Assembly (NCBI RefSeq): GCF_001995215.1
Contig: NZ_MUXN01000042.1
Coordinates: forward strand, 1 to 32,072
Length of the DNA: 32,072 nucleotides
Direction of reading: 5' to 3'
DNA from: Amycolatopsis azurea DSM 43854
Lineage (GTDB): Bacteria > Actinomycetota > Actinomycetes > Mycobacteriales > Pseudonocardiaceae
Shown here: one piece after another, positions 1 to 9,057 of the stretch
Layout: every line of letters starts with the position of its first letter
How positions within the stretch are numbered: position 1 is the stretch's first letter
Made by a program: the position numbers and the translations under genes
Notes under the pieces: model-generated
Told to the model about the DNA's origin: nothing
The model's input: the letters and a program-made list of their open reading frames with translations, nothing else
Databases searched by the model: none

Positions 1-261
1 GCCCGGCCTTATTCGAAGCAGTTATTTCTTGGCTTTTGTTCGGAGCACACCCTAACACCTGCTCGAAACTGCCGTTTCAGCGGGGGTAGAGTTACCTCTC
101 CGGTTCGGGACCACCCACTCTACCACCATCTGGTGGGAGCTTGGTTCGTGTTCCCGGCGGCCGCTCGGTTTCCCTGGCGACGAAGAGAACATTACACGGC
201 CCGAAACCGGCGTTTACAGGGGGGTCCCTTTTTTCGCGCCGACGCTCTGACCTGCGTCGAT
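1..261. other. Intergenic, no gene seen
   Basis: This is the window edge and the downstream flank of the LtrA-family gene, which reads right to left and stops at 262. The first 100 bases are AT-richer than the rest of the window. A small inverted repeat, CCACCA-TC-TGGTGG, lies near 125-138. I see no convincing coding frame, RNA gene or strong terminator with a T-tract in the direction of the LtrA-family gene. Confidence 0.5.
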
Positions 262-1470
262 CTACCCCTCGGGCGCCGCCTCCCCCGGAACCGGCTCTCC
301 GTGCGTGGCGACCACCGTCAGGACGACGAGCGCGGCGGCGAGCCCGGCGGTGATGTGGACGGGCGCCGGCGTGAACGACGCGGCGAGCACGAGCACCGCG
401 GTCACCGGGAAGCCGATCGCGATCGGCCGGCATTCGTTGGTGGGCCCGATGTGCATCAGCCAGACGCTCAGCAGGTAGATCGCGACGGGCACGGTCGTGG
501 CCATGGCGGCGGGCAGCGAGGCGACGTGCCCGGCGTGGGTGTCGTAGTCGACGGCGACTTCGAGACCGGCGCCGAGCGCGGCCGCCGACGCGAAGATCAG
601 GTAGTGCCCGTAGCCCCAGCTCGCGACGGTGAACAGGCTCTTCGCCTTCTCGAGCCGGACGTGGCCCGGCTGGTCGAAGTACAACCACCACAGGGAGAAG
701 ACCAATACGAGTCCCGCGGCGGCGAGTGAGATCAGGCTGCCGGTGTGCTCGCCCTTGTCCAGCCCTTCCTTGACCGCGGTGGTCGCGCCGAGGATGGATT
801 CACCCAGCACGATGATCGTGAACAGGCCGTAGCGCTCGGCGATGTGGTGCGGATGCCAGCCGGTCCAGCGCTTGCGTTCAGCGATCACCGGGACCGCGAG
901 TTCGGCCACCAGGAGCACGAAGAACGACGGCAGCGCCAGGGACTCCGACAGGCCGAGCCGGACGACCCACAGGATCTGGACGATCGTGATTCCGATGGCG
1001 TACCGCACCGCTGCGGGGCGGCACTGCGGATCGGTCCGCGCCGCGCGCAGCCATTGCACGACCATCGCCAGCCGCATGAGGACGTAGCCGGCGACCATGA
1101 TCCTGAAATCGCCGTCGAAGGCCGACGAGACACCGGCGGCGACGGTCAGCCCACCGGCGATCTGCACCAGCGTCACCACCCGGTACAGCACGTCGTCGGT
1201 GTCGAACGACGACGCGAACCAGCTGAAGTTCAGCCAGCCCCACCAGATCGCGAAGAACACCATGCCGAAGCTGAGTACCCCGTGCCCGATGTGGTTCTCG
1301 GCGATCGCGTGGTGCAGACCGGCCGCGGCCTGCGCGACGGCGACCACGAAACACAGGTCGAACAACAGCTCCAACGGAGTCGCGACCCGGTGCCCCTCAC
1401 CGGAATCGCGCATCGTCATCGGCCGGTACCAGACCCGCAGCCGATTCCGCCGATCGGAAGTCTCCGCCAT
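262..1470 (-). CDS. Low temperature requirement protein A (LtrA) family membrane protein
   Basis: A 402-residue hydrophobic protein. The N-terminal segment RVATPLELLFDLCFVVAVAQ, with its acidic residue inside the first hydrophobic stretch, is characteristic of the LtrA family. About ten or more membrane segments follow to the C-terminus, with a charged H-x-H-H-I-A-E-R-Y-G-L-F-T-I-I-V-L-G-E motif in the middle that is also typical. The family was named from a Listeria cold-growth locus; its biochemical role is not established. The frame extends 20 codons further upstream, but the start at 1470 is preferred because GAGGAGCGGAG lies directly before it. A 456-bp spacer separates it from the exporter gene upstream on the same strand, so it probably has its own promoter. 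Confidence 0.85.
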   Translation of the reverse strand: MAETSDRRNRLRVWYRPMTMRDSGEGHRVATPLELLFDLCFVVAVAQAAAGLHHAIAENHIGHGVLSFGMVFFAIWWGWLNFSWFASSFDTDDVLYRVVTLVQIAGGLTVAAGVSSAFDGDFRIMVAGYVLMRLAMVVQWLRAARTDPQCRPAAVRYAIGITIVQILWVVRLGLSESLALPSFFVLLVAELAVPVIAERKRWTGWHPHHIAERYGLFTIIVLGESILGATTAVKEGLDKGEHTGSLISLAAAGLVLVFSLWWLYFDQPGHVRLEKAKSLFTVASWGYGHYLIFASAAALGAGLEVAVDYDTHAGHVASLPAAMATTVPVAIYLLSVWLMHIGPTNECRPIAIGFPVTAVLVLAASFTPAPVHITAGLAAALVVLTVVATHGEPVPGEAAPEG

Positions 1471-1926
1471 CTCCGCTCCTCGCTGTCTCGGACTCGCGAA
1501 GATCTTCGCAGCCGGAAGCGGTTCACACACTCGGAGAGACGCGCAGCGGGTGGGTCCGAGCCGGGTGCACCTCCCCAGGCGACCCCGCGCGGACCCACCC
1601 GCGCGAATGCCTCACCGGGTACTCGGCTCGCCAGTGGTGTGAGCCGGCTGCCGCCGAACGGTCCCCCGCGGACGCCGACGGCTGTCCACCGGCCCGTGAC
1701 CGTGGGTGTCCATTCCTGAGAACTCCGGACTCACCACGATCGCTTCGCCGATCGATCCATCCCCGATCGATCGACAGAAATACCACTGTCGGTAGCCATG
1801 ACACAGCAGTGAAGGCTCCGTAAGGTCTACCCGGTTGCTCTGAGTAGCACCAGAGGATGACAGCCTCAGTCACTCGGATGGAGCATCGGGTCTTGCCGAA
1901 CGTAGTCGTCGGTACGCACGGACGAC
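1471..1926. other. Intergenic leader/promoter region of the LtrA-family gene
   Basis: No coding frame here looks real. Visible structures: a perfect 13-bp inverted repeat (1546-1558 against 1590-1602, arm GCGGGTGGGTCCG) inside the probable 5' leader of the LtrA-family gene; a direct repeat CCGATCGATC at 1748-1757 and 1763-1772 with 15-bp period, preceded by another CGATCG at 1737; and a 7-bp-arm hairpin at 1904-1927 touching the exporter stop codon. The CGATCG cluster is a candidate operator or promoter element. Confidence 0.5.
1546..1602 (-). repeat. Inverted repeat in the leader of the LtrA-family gene
   Basis: The arms are perfect over 13 bp (GCGGGTGGGTCCG at 1546-1558, CGGACCCACCCGC at 1590-1602) with a 31-nt GC-rich loop. 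It lies about 76 nt upstream of the LtrA-family start on the same strand and has no T-tract. It may be a leader structure, a factor-dependent terminator for the upstream exporter transcript, or an operator. Confidence 0.5.
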
Positions 1927-1927
1927 T
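1904..1927 (-). terminator. Short stem-loop at the MFS stop codon
   Basis: Arms AGTCGTC (1904-1910) and GACGACT (1921-1927) with a 10-nt loop overlap the last base of the exporter stop codon. There is no T-tract, so this is only a weak candidate for 3'-end formation of the dnaE-exporter transcript. Confidence 0.3.
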
Positions 1928-3399
1928 CAGCCGCGTTGACTGTCGGCGGAAGCCCGGGCGACTTCCTCCCCCTCAGTGAGCGAACGCCGCTTCCGACGCG
2001 CACGCAGCTCGATCACGGCCAGTAAAAGCGCCGAACACGTCAGCCCGGCGGCGCACAGCATCGCCGCGGTCAGCGCCGACGAGTACCCGCCGTTCGCGCC
2101 CAGTACCGCGTGGAAGACCGAGGCCAGCACGACCGTGCCGATCGCGGTGCCGATCCGCTGACCGGTCTGCAGCGCTCCCCCCGCCACCCCCGCCATCGAC
2201 GTCGGGACGCATTCCAGGGTCAGCGTGGTGTTGGGCGAGATGACCATGCCGCCACCGACACCGGCGACGAGCAACGGCACCGCGAACCACCAGCCCGCCG
2301 CGGCGCCGGGGGCCTGACCGGCAAGGACGGCGACCGCGACCATCCCGGTGATCACCATGGCCAGCCCGGTGACGGTGAGCTTGCGGCCCCACTTCGGCAC
2401 CAGCCGTCCCGCGATCGCCGCCGACACGGCCGAGCCGAGCGCGAACGAGGTGACGGCGAGCCCCGATTGCAGCGGCGTGTAGCCGAGGCCCTGCTGGAAG
2501 AAGATCGCGAAGACCAGCCACATCCCGGTGAATCCGGTGAAGTACAGCGCACCGACGGCGGAGCCCGCCGCGTAGCCGGGGGTGCCGGTGAACAGGCGCG
2601 TGTCCAGCAGCGGCGGACGGCCGCGCCGCACCATCGAACGCTCCCAGCGCACGAACGCGATTCCGAAGACCACCGCGACGGCGAACAGCCACCACAGCTC
2701 GCTCAGCCCGCCCTGTTCGGATTCGATCAACGGCAGGAGGACGCCGAGCACGGCGACCCCCAGCAGCAGGATGCCGACGACGTCGATCTCGCCCCGCAGG
2801 CTTCTCGTGGATCTCTGGTCTTTCGGGAGCCATCTCCAGGCCAAGGCGAACGCCAGGATCCCGATGGGCACGTTCACGAAGAAGACCCAGCGCCAGCCTT
2901 CCGGGTCACCGAAGACGGCGAGGATCACGCCCCCGAGCACCGGCCCGACGGCGGTCGAGATGCCGACGGTGGCGCCGAACATGCCGAACGCGCGGCCTCG
3001 TTCCGCGCCGCGGAACAGGTCCTGGATCATCCCGCTGTTCTGCGGCGTCAGCATTCCCGACGCCACACCTTGCATGAGCCGCGCGATGATCAGCGTCGTC
3101 TCGTCCGGCGCGGCACCGGCGAACGCGCTGGTCAGCACGAACGCGGCGAGCGCGAACAGGAACATGCGGCGGCGGCCGAGCGCGTCGCCGAGCCTGCCTC
3201 CTGACACCAGTACCAGCCCGAAGGCCAGCGCGTAGCCCGAAACGATCCACTGGATCGCGCCGCTCGACGCGCCGAGGTCCTTCTGGATCGAGGGCAGCGC
3301 CGTGTTGACGATGCTGACGTCGAGCAGGCCCATGAACCCGGCGGCGAGGGAGACGGCGAGCGCCTTCCAGCGCCGGGGGTCGGGTTCGTACGTGCTCAT
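1927..3399 (-). CDS. MFS drug:H+ antiporter, DHA2 (14-TMS, EmrB/QacA-like) family
   Basis: A 490-residue major facilitator with the hallmarks of the 14-helix DHA2 group: motif D1 (LDVSIVNTALPSI, residues about 26-38) in helix 1, motif A (GGRLGDALGRRRMF, about 67-80) in the loop after helix 2, and motif C (GPVLGG) in helix 5. The family exports hydrophobic drugs or metabolites in exchange for protons at the cytoplasmic membrane; the substrate cannot be predicted. The ATG start shares one base with the dnaE stop (TGATG). No good ribosome binding site precedes it, so translation is probably coupled to dnaE. The C-terminus is charged (RARRKRRSLTEGEE). Confidence 0.92.
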   Translation of the reverse strand: MSTYEPDPRRWKALAVSLAAGFMGLLDVSIVNTALPSIQKDLGASSGAIQWIVSGYALAFGLVLVSGGRLGDALGRRRMFLFALAAFVLTSAFAGAAPDETTLIIARLMQGVASGMLTPQNSGMIQDLFRGAERGRAFGMFGATVGISTAVGPVLGGVILAVFGDPEGWRWVFFVNVPIGILAFALAWRWLPKDQRSTRSLRGEIDVVGILLLGVAVLGVLLPLIESEQGGLSELWWLFAVAVVFGIAFVRWERSMVRRGRPPLLDTRLFTGTPGYAAGSAVGALYFTGFTGMWLVFAIFFQQGLGYTPLQSGLAVTSFALGSAVSAAIAGRLVPKWGRKLTVTGLAMVITGMVAVAVLAGQAPGAAAGWWFAVPLLVAGVGGGMVISPNTTLTLECVPTSMAGVAGGALQTGQRIGTAIGTVVLASVFHAVLGANGGYSSALTAAMLCAAGLTCSALLLAVIELRARRKRRSLTEGEEVARASADSQRG

Positions 3400-6300
3400 C
3401 AGGTGCTGGCGGCGATCCCGGGGATGCCCTTGAGCTCACCGATCAGCATCGACGTCACCTTGACCGGATAGTCGTAGAGCGCGAAGACCGTCTGGTTCTT
3501 GCCGACCAGCTTGAGGTGCACCGGGGTCTCGCCCTTGTGCGCCAGCAAGGTCTGCTTCAGCTCGCTGACCACCGACTGGTCGATCTTCTCCGCGGCGGCC
3601 AGCAGGACCAGCGGCAGGTCGTCGTCACCGTTGCCGACTTCGGACAGGTCGAGCGGCACGAGCCCGCCGCCGAAGATGGACATCTTGTCCTCGCGCCAGT
3701 TCACCCGGCCCTTGACCAGGACGGCGTTGTCCTCGATGAGGTCCGCGGAGAACATCGCGTAGGACTTCGGGAAGTACAGGACCTCCAGCGAGGCGTCCAT
3801 GTCCTCGACGGTGCAGATCGCCCAGGGCTCGCCCTTCTTGTTGACCCGGCGCTCCAGCGAGGTGATCAGCCCGGAGATGATCAGCTCGCCTTCCTTGGGC
3901 GGGTCGGCGATGATCGCGGCGATCGGCCTCGGCGCGTGTTTGCGCAGGATGCGTTCGGCGCCGTCCAACGGGTGCGCCGAGACGTAGAGGCCGAGCATCT
4001 CCCGCTCGTAGGCGAGGAGCTGCTTGCGCGGGTACTCCTCTTCGCCGAACTTCAGGTGCGCGAGGGGTGACGAGGACGCCGCGGCTTCCGCGTCGTCCTC
4101 CCCGCCGAAACCGAAGAGGTCGAACTGGCCCATCGCCTCCTGGCGCTTGAGCGGGACGACGGCCTCGACCGCGTCCTCGTGCACCTGGATCATCGAAAGG
4201 CGGGAGTTTCCGAGCGAGTCGAACCCGCCCGCCTTGATCAGCGATTCGATGACCCGCTTGTTGCAGGCCACCAGTTCGGACTTGTCGAGGAAGTCGGTGA
4301 AGGAGGAGTACTTCCCCTTCTCCGCACGGGTCTTGATGATCGACTCGACGACGTTCGCGCCCACGTTGCGGACGGCGCCCATGCCGAAGCGGATGTCCTC
4401 CCCGACGGCCGCGAACCTCAGCGCCGACTCGTTGACGTCCGGCGGGAGCACCTTGATCCCGAGGCGGCGGCATTCCGAGAGGTAGACCGCCGACTTGTCC
4501 TTGTTGTCACCGACCGACGTGAGCAGCGCGGCCATGTACTCCGGCGTGAAGTTCGCCTTGAGGTACGCGGTCCAGTAGGAGATCAGGCCGTACGCGGCCG
4601 CGTGGCTCTTGTTGAACGCGTAGCCGGCGAACGGGAGGATCGTGTCCCAGAGCGCCTTCACCGCTTCCGGCGAGAACCCGCCTTCGATCAGCGGGCTGGC
4701 CTTCATCCCGGCCTCGAAGCCCTCGTACTCGAGATCGAGGACTTCCTTCTTCTTCTTACCCATGGCCCGGCGGAGCACGTCCGCGCGGCCCATCGTGTAC
4801 CCGGCCACCTTCTGGCCGATGTGCATGATCTGCTCCTGATAGACGATCAGGCCGTAGGTGTCGGCCAGGATCTCCTTCAGGGGCTCCTCGAGCTGCGGGT
4901 GGATCGGCTTGACCTTCTGCCGATTGTTCTTCCGGTCGGCGTAGTCGTTGTGCGCGTTCATGCCCATCGGGCCGGGGCGGTACAGCGCGCCCACCGCCAC
5001 GATGTCGTCGAACACCGTCGGCTGCATCCGGCGCAGCAGGTCACGCATCGGCCCGCCGTCCAGCTGGAACACGCCGAGCGTGTCTCCCCTGGCGAGCAGC
5101 TTGTACGTCTCCGGGTCTTCGACGCCGAGGGTGTCGAGGTCGATGTCGACCCCGCGGTTGGTCTTGATGTTGTCGATCGCGTCACCGATGACGGTGAGGT
5201 TCCGCAGGCCCAGGAAGTCCATCTTCAGCAGGCCGATGTTCTCGCACGACGGGTAGTCCCAGCCGGTGATGATCGAGCCGTCGTCACGCTGCCACAGCGG
5301 GATCGCGTCGGTCAGCGGGTCGCAGGACATGATGACCGCGCAGGCGTGGACGCCGGCGTTGCGGATCAGGCCTTCGAGGCCGCGGGCGGTCTCGAAGATC
5401 GTCTTGCACTCTTCGTCGGTCTCGACGAGCGCCCGGACCTCGGCGGCCTCGCCGTACCGCTCGTGCTTCGAGTCGACGATGCCCGAGAGCGGGATGTCCT
5501 TCGCCATGATCGGCGGCGGGAGCGCCTTCGAGATCCGGTCCGCGATCGCGTAGCCGGGCTGGCCGAAGTGGACCCGGGCGGAGTCCTTGATGGCCGCCTT
5601 GGTCTTAATGGTGCCGAAGGTGATGACCTGCGCGACCTTGTCGACGCCGTACTTGTCGGTGGCGTACCGGATCATCTCGCCGCGACGGCGGTCGTCGAAG
5701 TCGATGTCGATATCGGGCATCGAGACGCGCTCGGGGTTCAGGAACCGCTCGAACAGCAGCTTCTGCGGGATCGGGTCCAGGTTGGTGATACCGAGCACGT
5801 ACGCGACCAGCGAACCGGCGGCGGAACCACGGCCGGGGCCGACGCGGATGCCGACCTTGCGGGCGTAGTTGATGAGGTCGGCGACGATGAGGAAGTAGGC
5901 GGGGAAGCCCTTCCCGATGATGACGTCGAGTTCGATCTCGATGCGCTCGTTGTAGTACTCGTCCGGGACGCCCTCCGGGTACCGCCACTTGAGGCCGCGC
6001 GCGACCTCTTCCCGCAGCCAGGTGCCCTGGTCGTAGCCGTCCGGGACCTCGAAGAACGGCAGCCGGTCCTTGTGCGTGTAGACGTCCTTGTAGGACTCGA
6101 CGCGCTCGGCGATCAGCAGTGTCGAGTCGGCGGCGCCGGGGACCTCCTTGTCCCAGTACTCGCGCATGTCGGCGGCCGACTTCAGGTAGTAGCCGTCACC
6201 GTCGAACTTGAACCGGTTCGGGTCGTTCAGCGTCTTGCCCGCCTGCACGCACAGCAGCGCGGAGTGGGTGTCGGCCTGGTCCTTGGTGACGTAGTGCGAG

Positions 6301-6983
6301 TCGTTGGTGGCCAGCGGCCTGAGGTCGAGCAGCTTGCCGATCTCGAGCAGGCCCTCCCGGACCGACCGCTCGATCGGCAGGCCGTGGTCCATCAGTTCGA
6401 GGAAGAAGTTGTCGGCGCCGAAGATGTCCTTGTAGTCCGACGCGGCCTGGATCGCTTCGGTGCGCTGCCCCAGCCGCAGCCGGGTCTGGACCTCGCCGGA
6501 CGGGCAGCCGGTGGTCGCGATGATGCCCTGGTGGTTCTCCGCGATCAGCTCGCGGTCCATCCGGGGCTTGCGGTAGTACCCCTGCATGCTCGCGAGCGAG
6601 GAGAGCTTGAACAGGTTGCGCAGGCCGGTGGAGTTCTCGGCGAGCATCGTCATGTGGGTGTACGAACCGCTACCGGAGACGTCACCGCCCTCACCGAACT
6701 CGTCCGAGCCACGCTGGTTGGCCTGTCCCCAGAAGACCGGCTTCTTGTGGAAGCGGCTCTCCGGCGCGATGTAGGCCTCGATGCCGATGATCGGCTTGAG
6801 GTCGTGCTTGACCGCCTGCTGGTAGAACTCGTCCGCGCCGTACATGTTCCCGTGGTCGGTCATGCCGACCGCGGGCATGCCCAGGCGCGCCGCCTCCTTG
6901 AACAAGGGGGCGATCTTCGCCGCACCGTCGAGCATCGAGTACTCGGTGTGCACATGCAGGTGGACGAAGGAATCGTTCGACAC
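3399..6983 (-). CDS. dnaE: DNA polymerase III alpha subunit (DnaE1 type)
   Basis: The replicative polymerase catalytic subunit, 1194 residues, normal length for actinobacterial DnaE1. The N-terminal PHP domain carries HLHVHTEYSMLDG (residues 8-20). All nine metal ligands known from M. tuberculosis DnaE1 can be matched: H10, H12, D19, H44, E69, H110, C160, D228 and H230, so this domain should be the proofreading 3'-5' exonuclease. The polymerase core holds MPDIDIDFDD (422-431; D426 and D428 catalytic) and KMDFLGL (D589 as third aspartate). A C-terminal OB fold begins near residue 1030. The start is GTG at 6983, with GGGGAGG nine bases upstream. The exporter gene downstream overlaps by one base and is probably co-transcribed. 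Confidence 0.97.
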   Translation of the reverse strand: MSNDSFVHLHVHTEYSMLDGAAKIAPLFKEAARLGMPAVGMTDHGNMYGADEFYQQAVKHDLKPIIGIEAYIAPESRFHKKPVFWGQANQRGSDEFGEGGDVSGSGSYTHMTMLAENSTGLRNLFKLSSLASMQGYYRKPRMDRELIAENHQGIIATTGCPSGEVQTRLRLGQRTEAIQAASDYKDIFGADNFFLELMDHGLPIERSVREGLLEIGKLLDLRPLATNDSHYVTKDQADTHSALLCVQAGKTLNDPNRFKFDGDGYYLKSAADMREYWDKEVPGAADSTLLIAERVESYKDVYTHKDRLPFFEVPDGYDQGTWLREEVARGLKWRYPEGVPDEYYNERIEIELDVIIGKGFPAYFLIVADLINYARKVGIRVGPGRGSAAGSLVAYVLGITNLDPIPQKLLFERFLNPERVSMPDIDIDFDDRRRGEMIRYATDKYGVDKVAQVITFGTIKTKAAIKDSARVHFGQPGYAIADRISKALPPPIMAKDIPLSGIVDSKHERYGEAAEVRALVETDEECKTIFETARGLEGLIRNAGVHACAVIMSCDPLTDAIPLWQRDDGSIITGWDYPSCENIGLLKMDFLGLRNLTVIGDAIDNIKTNRGVDIDLDTLGVEDPETYKLLARGDTLGVFQLDGGPMRDLLRRMQPTVFDDIVAVGALYRPGPMGMNAHNDYADRKNNRQKVKPIHPQLEEPLKEILADTYGLIVYQEQIMHIGQKVAGYTMGRADVLRRAMGKKKKEVLDLEYEGFEAGMKASPLIEGGFSPEAVKALWDTILPFAGYAFNKSHAAAYGLISYWTAYLKANFTPEYMAALLTSVGDNKDKSAVYLSECRRLGIKVLPPDVNESALRFAAVGEDIRFGMGAVRNVGANVVESIIKTRAEKGKYSSFTDFLDKSELVACNKRVIESLIKAGGFDSLGNSRLSMIQVHEDAVEAVVPLKRQEAMGQFDLFGFGGEDDAEAAASSSPLAHLKFGEEEYPRKQLLAYEREMLGLYVSAHPLDGAERILRKHAPRPIAAIIADPPKEGELIISGLITSLERRVNKKGEPWAICTVEDMDASLEVLYFPKSYAMFSADLIEDNAVLVKGRVNWREDKMSIFGGGLVPLDLSEVGNGDDDLPLVLLAAAEKIDQSVVSELKQTLLAHKGETPVHLKLVGKNQTVFALYDYPVKVTSMLIGELKGIPGIAAST

Positions 6984-7185
6984 CAGCGAAAACCTCCCCT
7001 AGGCAGACGGATCCCTGGCTGCTTGACGCGGGCCGGTCCTCCCACCTTATGCGCCGAAGGATCTCGGCGCCCGGGCGGGCCAGCACCCCGGCGAGGGCCA
7101 GTCTCTACCTCCGACCGGCCATCGCCAAGCACCCACGCGGCACGGATTCGCGACGACTTCGGTTACCCCCGAACGGGGCGCCGGG

Positions 7186-8322
7186 TCAGCTCAGCCGGGC
7201 CAGCCGCTCGTCGACCACCTCCTTGTCGAACCACTCCGGATCGAACCCGCGGCCGCCGAACTCTTCGATCAGTTCCTCGTTCTCTTCGTCGTCCGGATCG
7301 CGCAGGGCTTCCAGCAACGTCTCGTAGCCGCTCATGTCCTCGCATTCCGGCGGCGGGGCGGCGCGCTCCCCGTCGAGGCAACGCGCCGTGCGAGGCGGGC
7401 CGACCAGCTTCTCCACACGGATCCAGTGCCACCAGCCCTCCGTCTCGTAGACGAGCCGGTGGCCGGGCGAGGTGACGACCTGGCCCAGTGTCACTTCGTC
7501 GTCCAGGCGGTCGCCCTCACCGCTCTGGGCATCGACGCTGAAGCCGCCGTACGCGGTCTCGAACCGGTGATGCCACCGCTCGTCGCGGTCGAACGCGGCC
7601 GCGAGGATCCGGTGCAGTCCGGCGAGGGTGACGTCGGAGCGGACTTCGAGCCGTCGCCAGATCGCGTCGTCCGGCTCGGACAGGGCGACCGCCAGCCGGA
7701 GTCCGGTGACCGTCGAGGATCGGGGCAGGACGAGCGGCAGCGGATCGGCCGACGGCAAGCGGGGCAGCGGTTCGTAGGCGGGCAGACCGAGCCATCGGCG
7801 CAGCTGGATCGCGCGCTCGGGCAGATCGGGCTCCGGCCTGTCCCCCAGCTCCAGGAGCCTGGGGACTCTCTCCCGAAGCCAGGCGTCTTTGTCCGCCTTG
7901 GCGACGAGCGCGGCTTCGACCTGGCTCCGGAACTCCTCGGGCGTCAGCGGTGCCTCGGCCACCTCGAAGCCGCGACGAAGAAGCGCCAGGGCGTCCTCGG
8001 GCTCGGGGTGGAGCTCGATCACGTCGACCTCGCGATCGTTGACCACCACCTCGACGCCGACCGAGCGTTTGCCGGCGGTCAGCGTGGCGGCCAGGACCAC
8101 CAGGTCCTGATCGACCTCTCCTTGGACCACGCAGCCGGACAGCTCGATCGGCCCGTGGAGCAGCTTCGGCCAGCGCTCCACCCTGGTCACGTCCAAGGGC
8201 GGACGCGTCCGCTGGGAGCGCTGGTGCTTCGGTCTTTTGGCGGGCTTGCGGCCGCGGCTGACGGGGGACACGGGAGCAGTATCGCCAGCGGCACCGACAG
8301 TTTCGGCGCCGTGAGCAGCCAT
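7186..8322 (-). CDS. Plasmid pRiA4b ORF-3 domain protein with N-terminal extension
   Basis: 378 residues in two parts. The C-terminal part (about residues 205-345) matches the pRiA4b ORF-3 family: LRLAVALSEPDDAIWRRLEV, a helix LAGLHRILAAAFDRDERWHHRF, then YETEGWWHWIRVEKL and a cysteine-containing CLDGERAAPPPECEDMSGY segment followed by an acidic DPDDEENEE stretch. This domain is common on bacterial chromosomes and in plasmids and transposons; its function is unknown. The N-terminal half is a basic linker (SRGRKPAKRPKHQRSQR) followed by a segment I do not recognise. The start at 8322 has no visible Shine-Dalgarno and may be leaderless. It is divergent from the Ddn-like gene, with an 80-bp spacer. 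Confidence 0.75.
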   Translation of the reverse strand: MAAHGAETVGAAGDTAPVSPVSRGRKPAKRPKHQRSQRTRPPLDVTRVERWPKLLHGPIELSGCVVQGEVDQDLVVLAATLTAGKRSVGVEVVVNDREVDVIELHPEPEDALALLRRGFEVAEAPLTPEEFRSQVEAALVAKADKDAWLRERVPRLLELGDRPEPDLPERAIQLRRWLGLPAYEPLPRLPSADPLPLVLPRSSTVTGLRLAVALSEPDDAIWRRLEVRSDVTLAGLHRILAAAFDRDERWHHRFETAYGGFSVDAQSGEGDRLDDEVTLGQVVTSPGHRLVYETEGWWHWIRVEKLVGPPRTARCLDGERAAPPPECEDMSGYETLLEALRDPDDEENEELIEEFGGRGFDPEWFDKEVVDERLARLS

Positions 8323-8402
8323 GATCGAAAAATGCTTGCCGACCTGGGCGCGGATGGGCAGACTGACCAGCCGCCAAGATCACCGAACCGCCCGGAGAGT
8401 TG

Positions 8403-8804
8403 ATGATCGACCTGCAGGCCATGAACGAACGCGTGATCGCGGAGTTCCGCGCGAACGGCCGCCACGGCGACGGTCTCCCGACGTTGCTGCTCACCACCAC
8501 CGGCGCCCGCACCGGACGGCGGCACGTGACGCCGATGCTGTTCCTGGCCGACGACGACCGTTATGTCGTGTTCGCCGCGAACGGCGGTGCTCCCGGGCAT
8601 CCGGACTGGTACCGCAATCTGGTCGCGGAGCCGTCTGTCGACGTCGAAGCGGACGGAGAGGCCTTCACCGCCCACGCGGTCGAGGTCACCGGAGCAGCGA
8701 GGGACCGTCTGTTCGCGAAGCAGGCGAAGGCGTTCCCCCGGCTGGCCGAGCACCAGTCGAAGACCAGCAGGCCGTTCCCGGTGGTCGCGCTCCAGCGCGT
8801 ATGA
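8403..8804 (+). CDS. Deazaflavin (F420)-dependent nitroreductase-family protein, Ddn-like
   Basis: A 133-residue single-domain protein of the Ddn/FDOR split-beta-barrel group. It has the LLLTTTGARTGRRHVTPM strand-loop that contacts the F420 phosphate/oligoglutamate region, and the signature NGGAPGHPDWYRNLVAEPSVDVE (about residues 60-82). Members use reduced F420 to reduce quinones, nitro compounds or enones; the substrate here is unknown. ATG at 8403 is chosen over the preceding TTG because GGAGAG sits just upstream. The repeat TCGTGAGTGG lies 8 nt after the stop. Confidence 0.85.
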   Translation: MIDLQAMNERVIAEFRANGRHGDGLPTLLLTTTGARTGRRHVTPMLFLADDDRYVVFAANGGAPGHPDWYRNLVAEPSVDVEADGEAFTAHAVEVTGAARDRLFAKQAKAFPRLAEHQSKTSRPFPVVALQRV

Positions 8805-8892
8805 CGCGGGCGTCGTGAGTGGCGATTCGGGTTCTTTGGGGGTACGGCAAATGTGGCGTGTTCAGTCGCTCGCCCGCACCCCGACCTCGGGT

Positions 8893-8945
8893 GTTGCGAA
8901 AGCCACTTCCGCAACGTTGAAGGTTGCGAAAGTGGCTTTCGCAAC
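8893..8945. repeat. Nested hairpin A
   Basis: Left arm 8893-8915 and right arm 8923-8945 pair over 23 positions with one mismatch, around a 7-nt loop. Each arm is itself flanked by GTTGCG...CGCAAC, so two small stems can form instead of one long one. The arm interiors (AAAGCCACTT against AAGTGGCTTT) are complementary to each other. Confidence 0.85.
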
Positions 8946-8985
8946 GCTTCCGGGACTTCGCCGCCCACGAGGACCGCAAGACCCG

Positions 8986-9035
8986 CGGTGAAGGGGACTT
9001 TCCTCTCGTGCAATGCGGGGAAAGCCCCCTCACCT
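8986..9035. repeat. Imperfect hairpin B
   Basis: GGTGAAGGGGACTTTCC near 8987-9003 pairs with GGAAAGCCCCCTCACC near 9018-9034, with one substitution and one bulged base, around a loop of roughly 15 nt. It shares the GTGAAGG-type start with hairpins at 9058 and 22803 but has degenerated. Confidence 0.6.
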
Positions 9036-9057
9036 CGCTGATCACTGCCGAACGCCG

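Noticed and set aside
1523..1873. 116-codon minus-strand frame before the LtrA-family gene
   Set aside because: It overlaps the true start region, has no domain features and low complexity in its second half.
4179..7475. 1098-codon open frame antisense to dnaE
   Set aside because: Typical third-position-GC shadow of a long high-GC gene; composition is valine/arginine/aspartate-rich without motifs.
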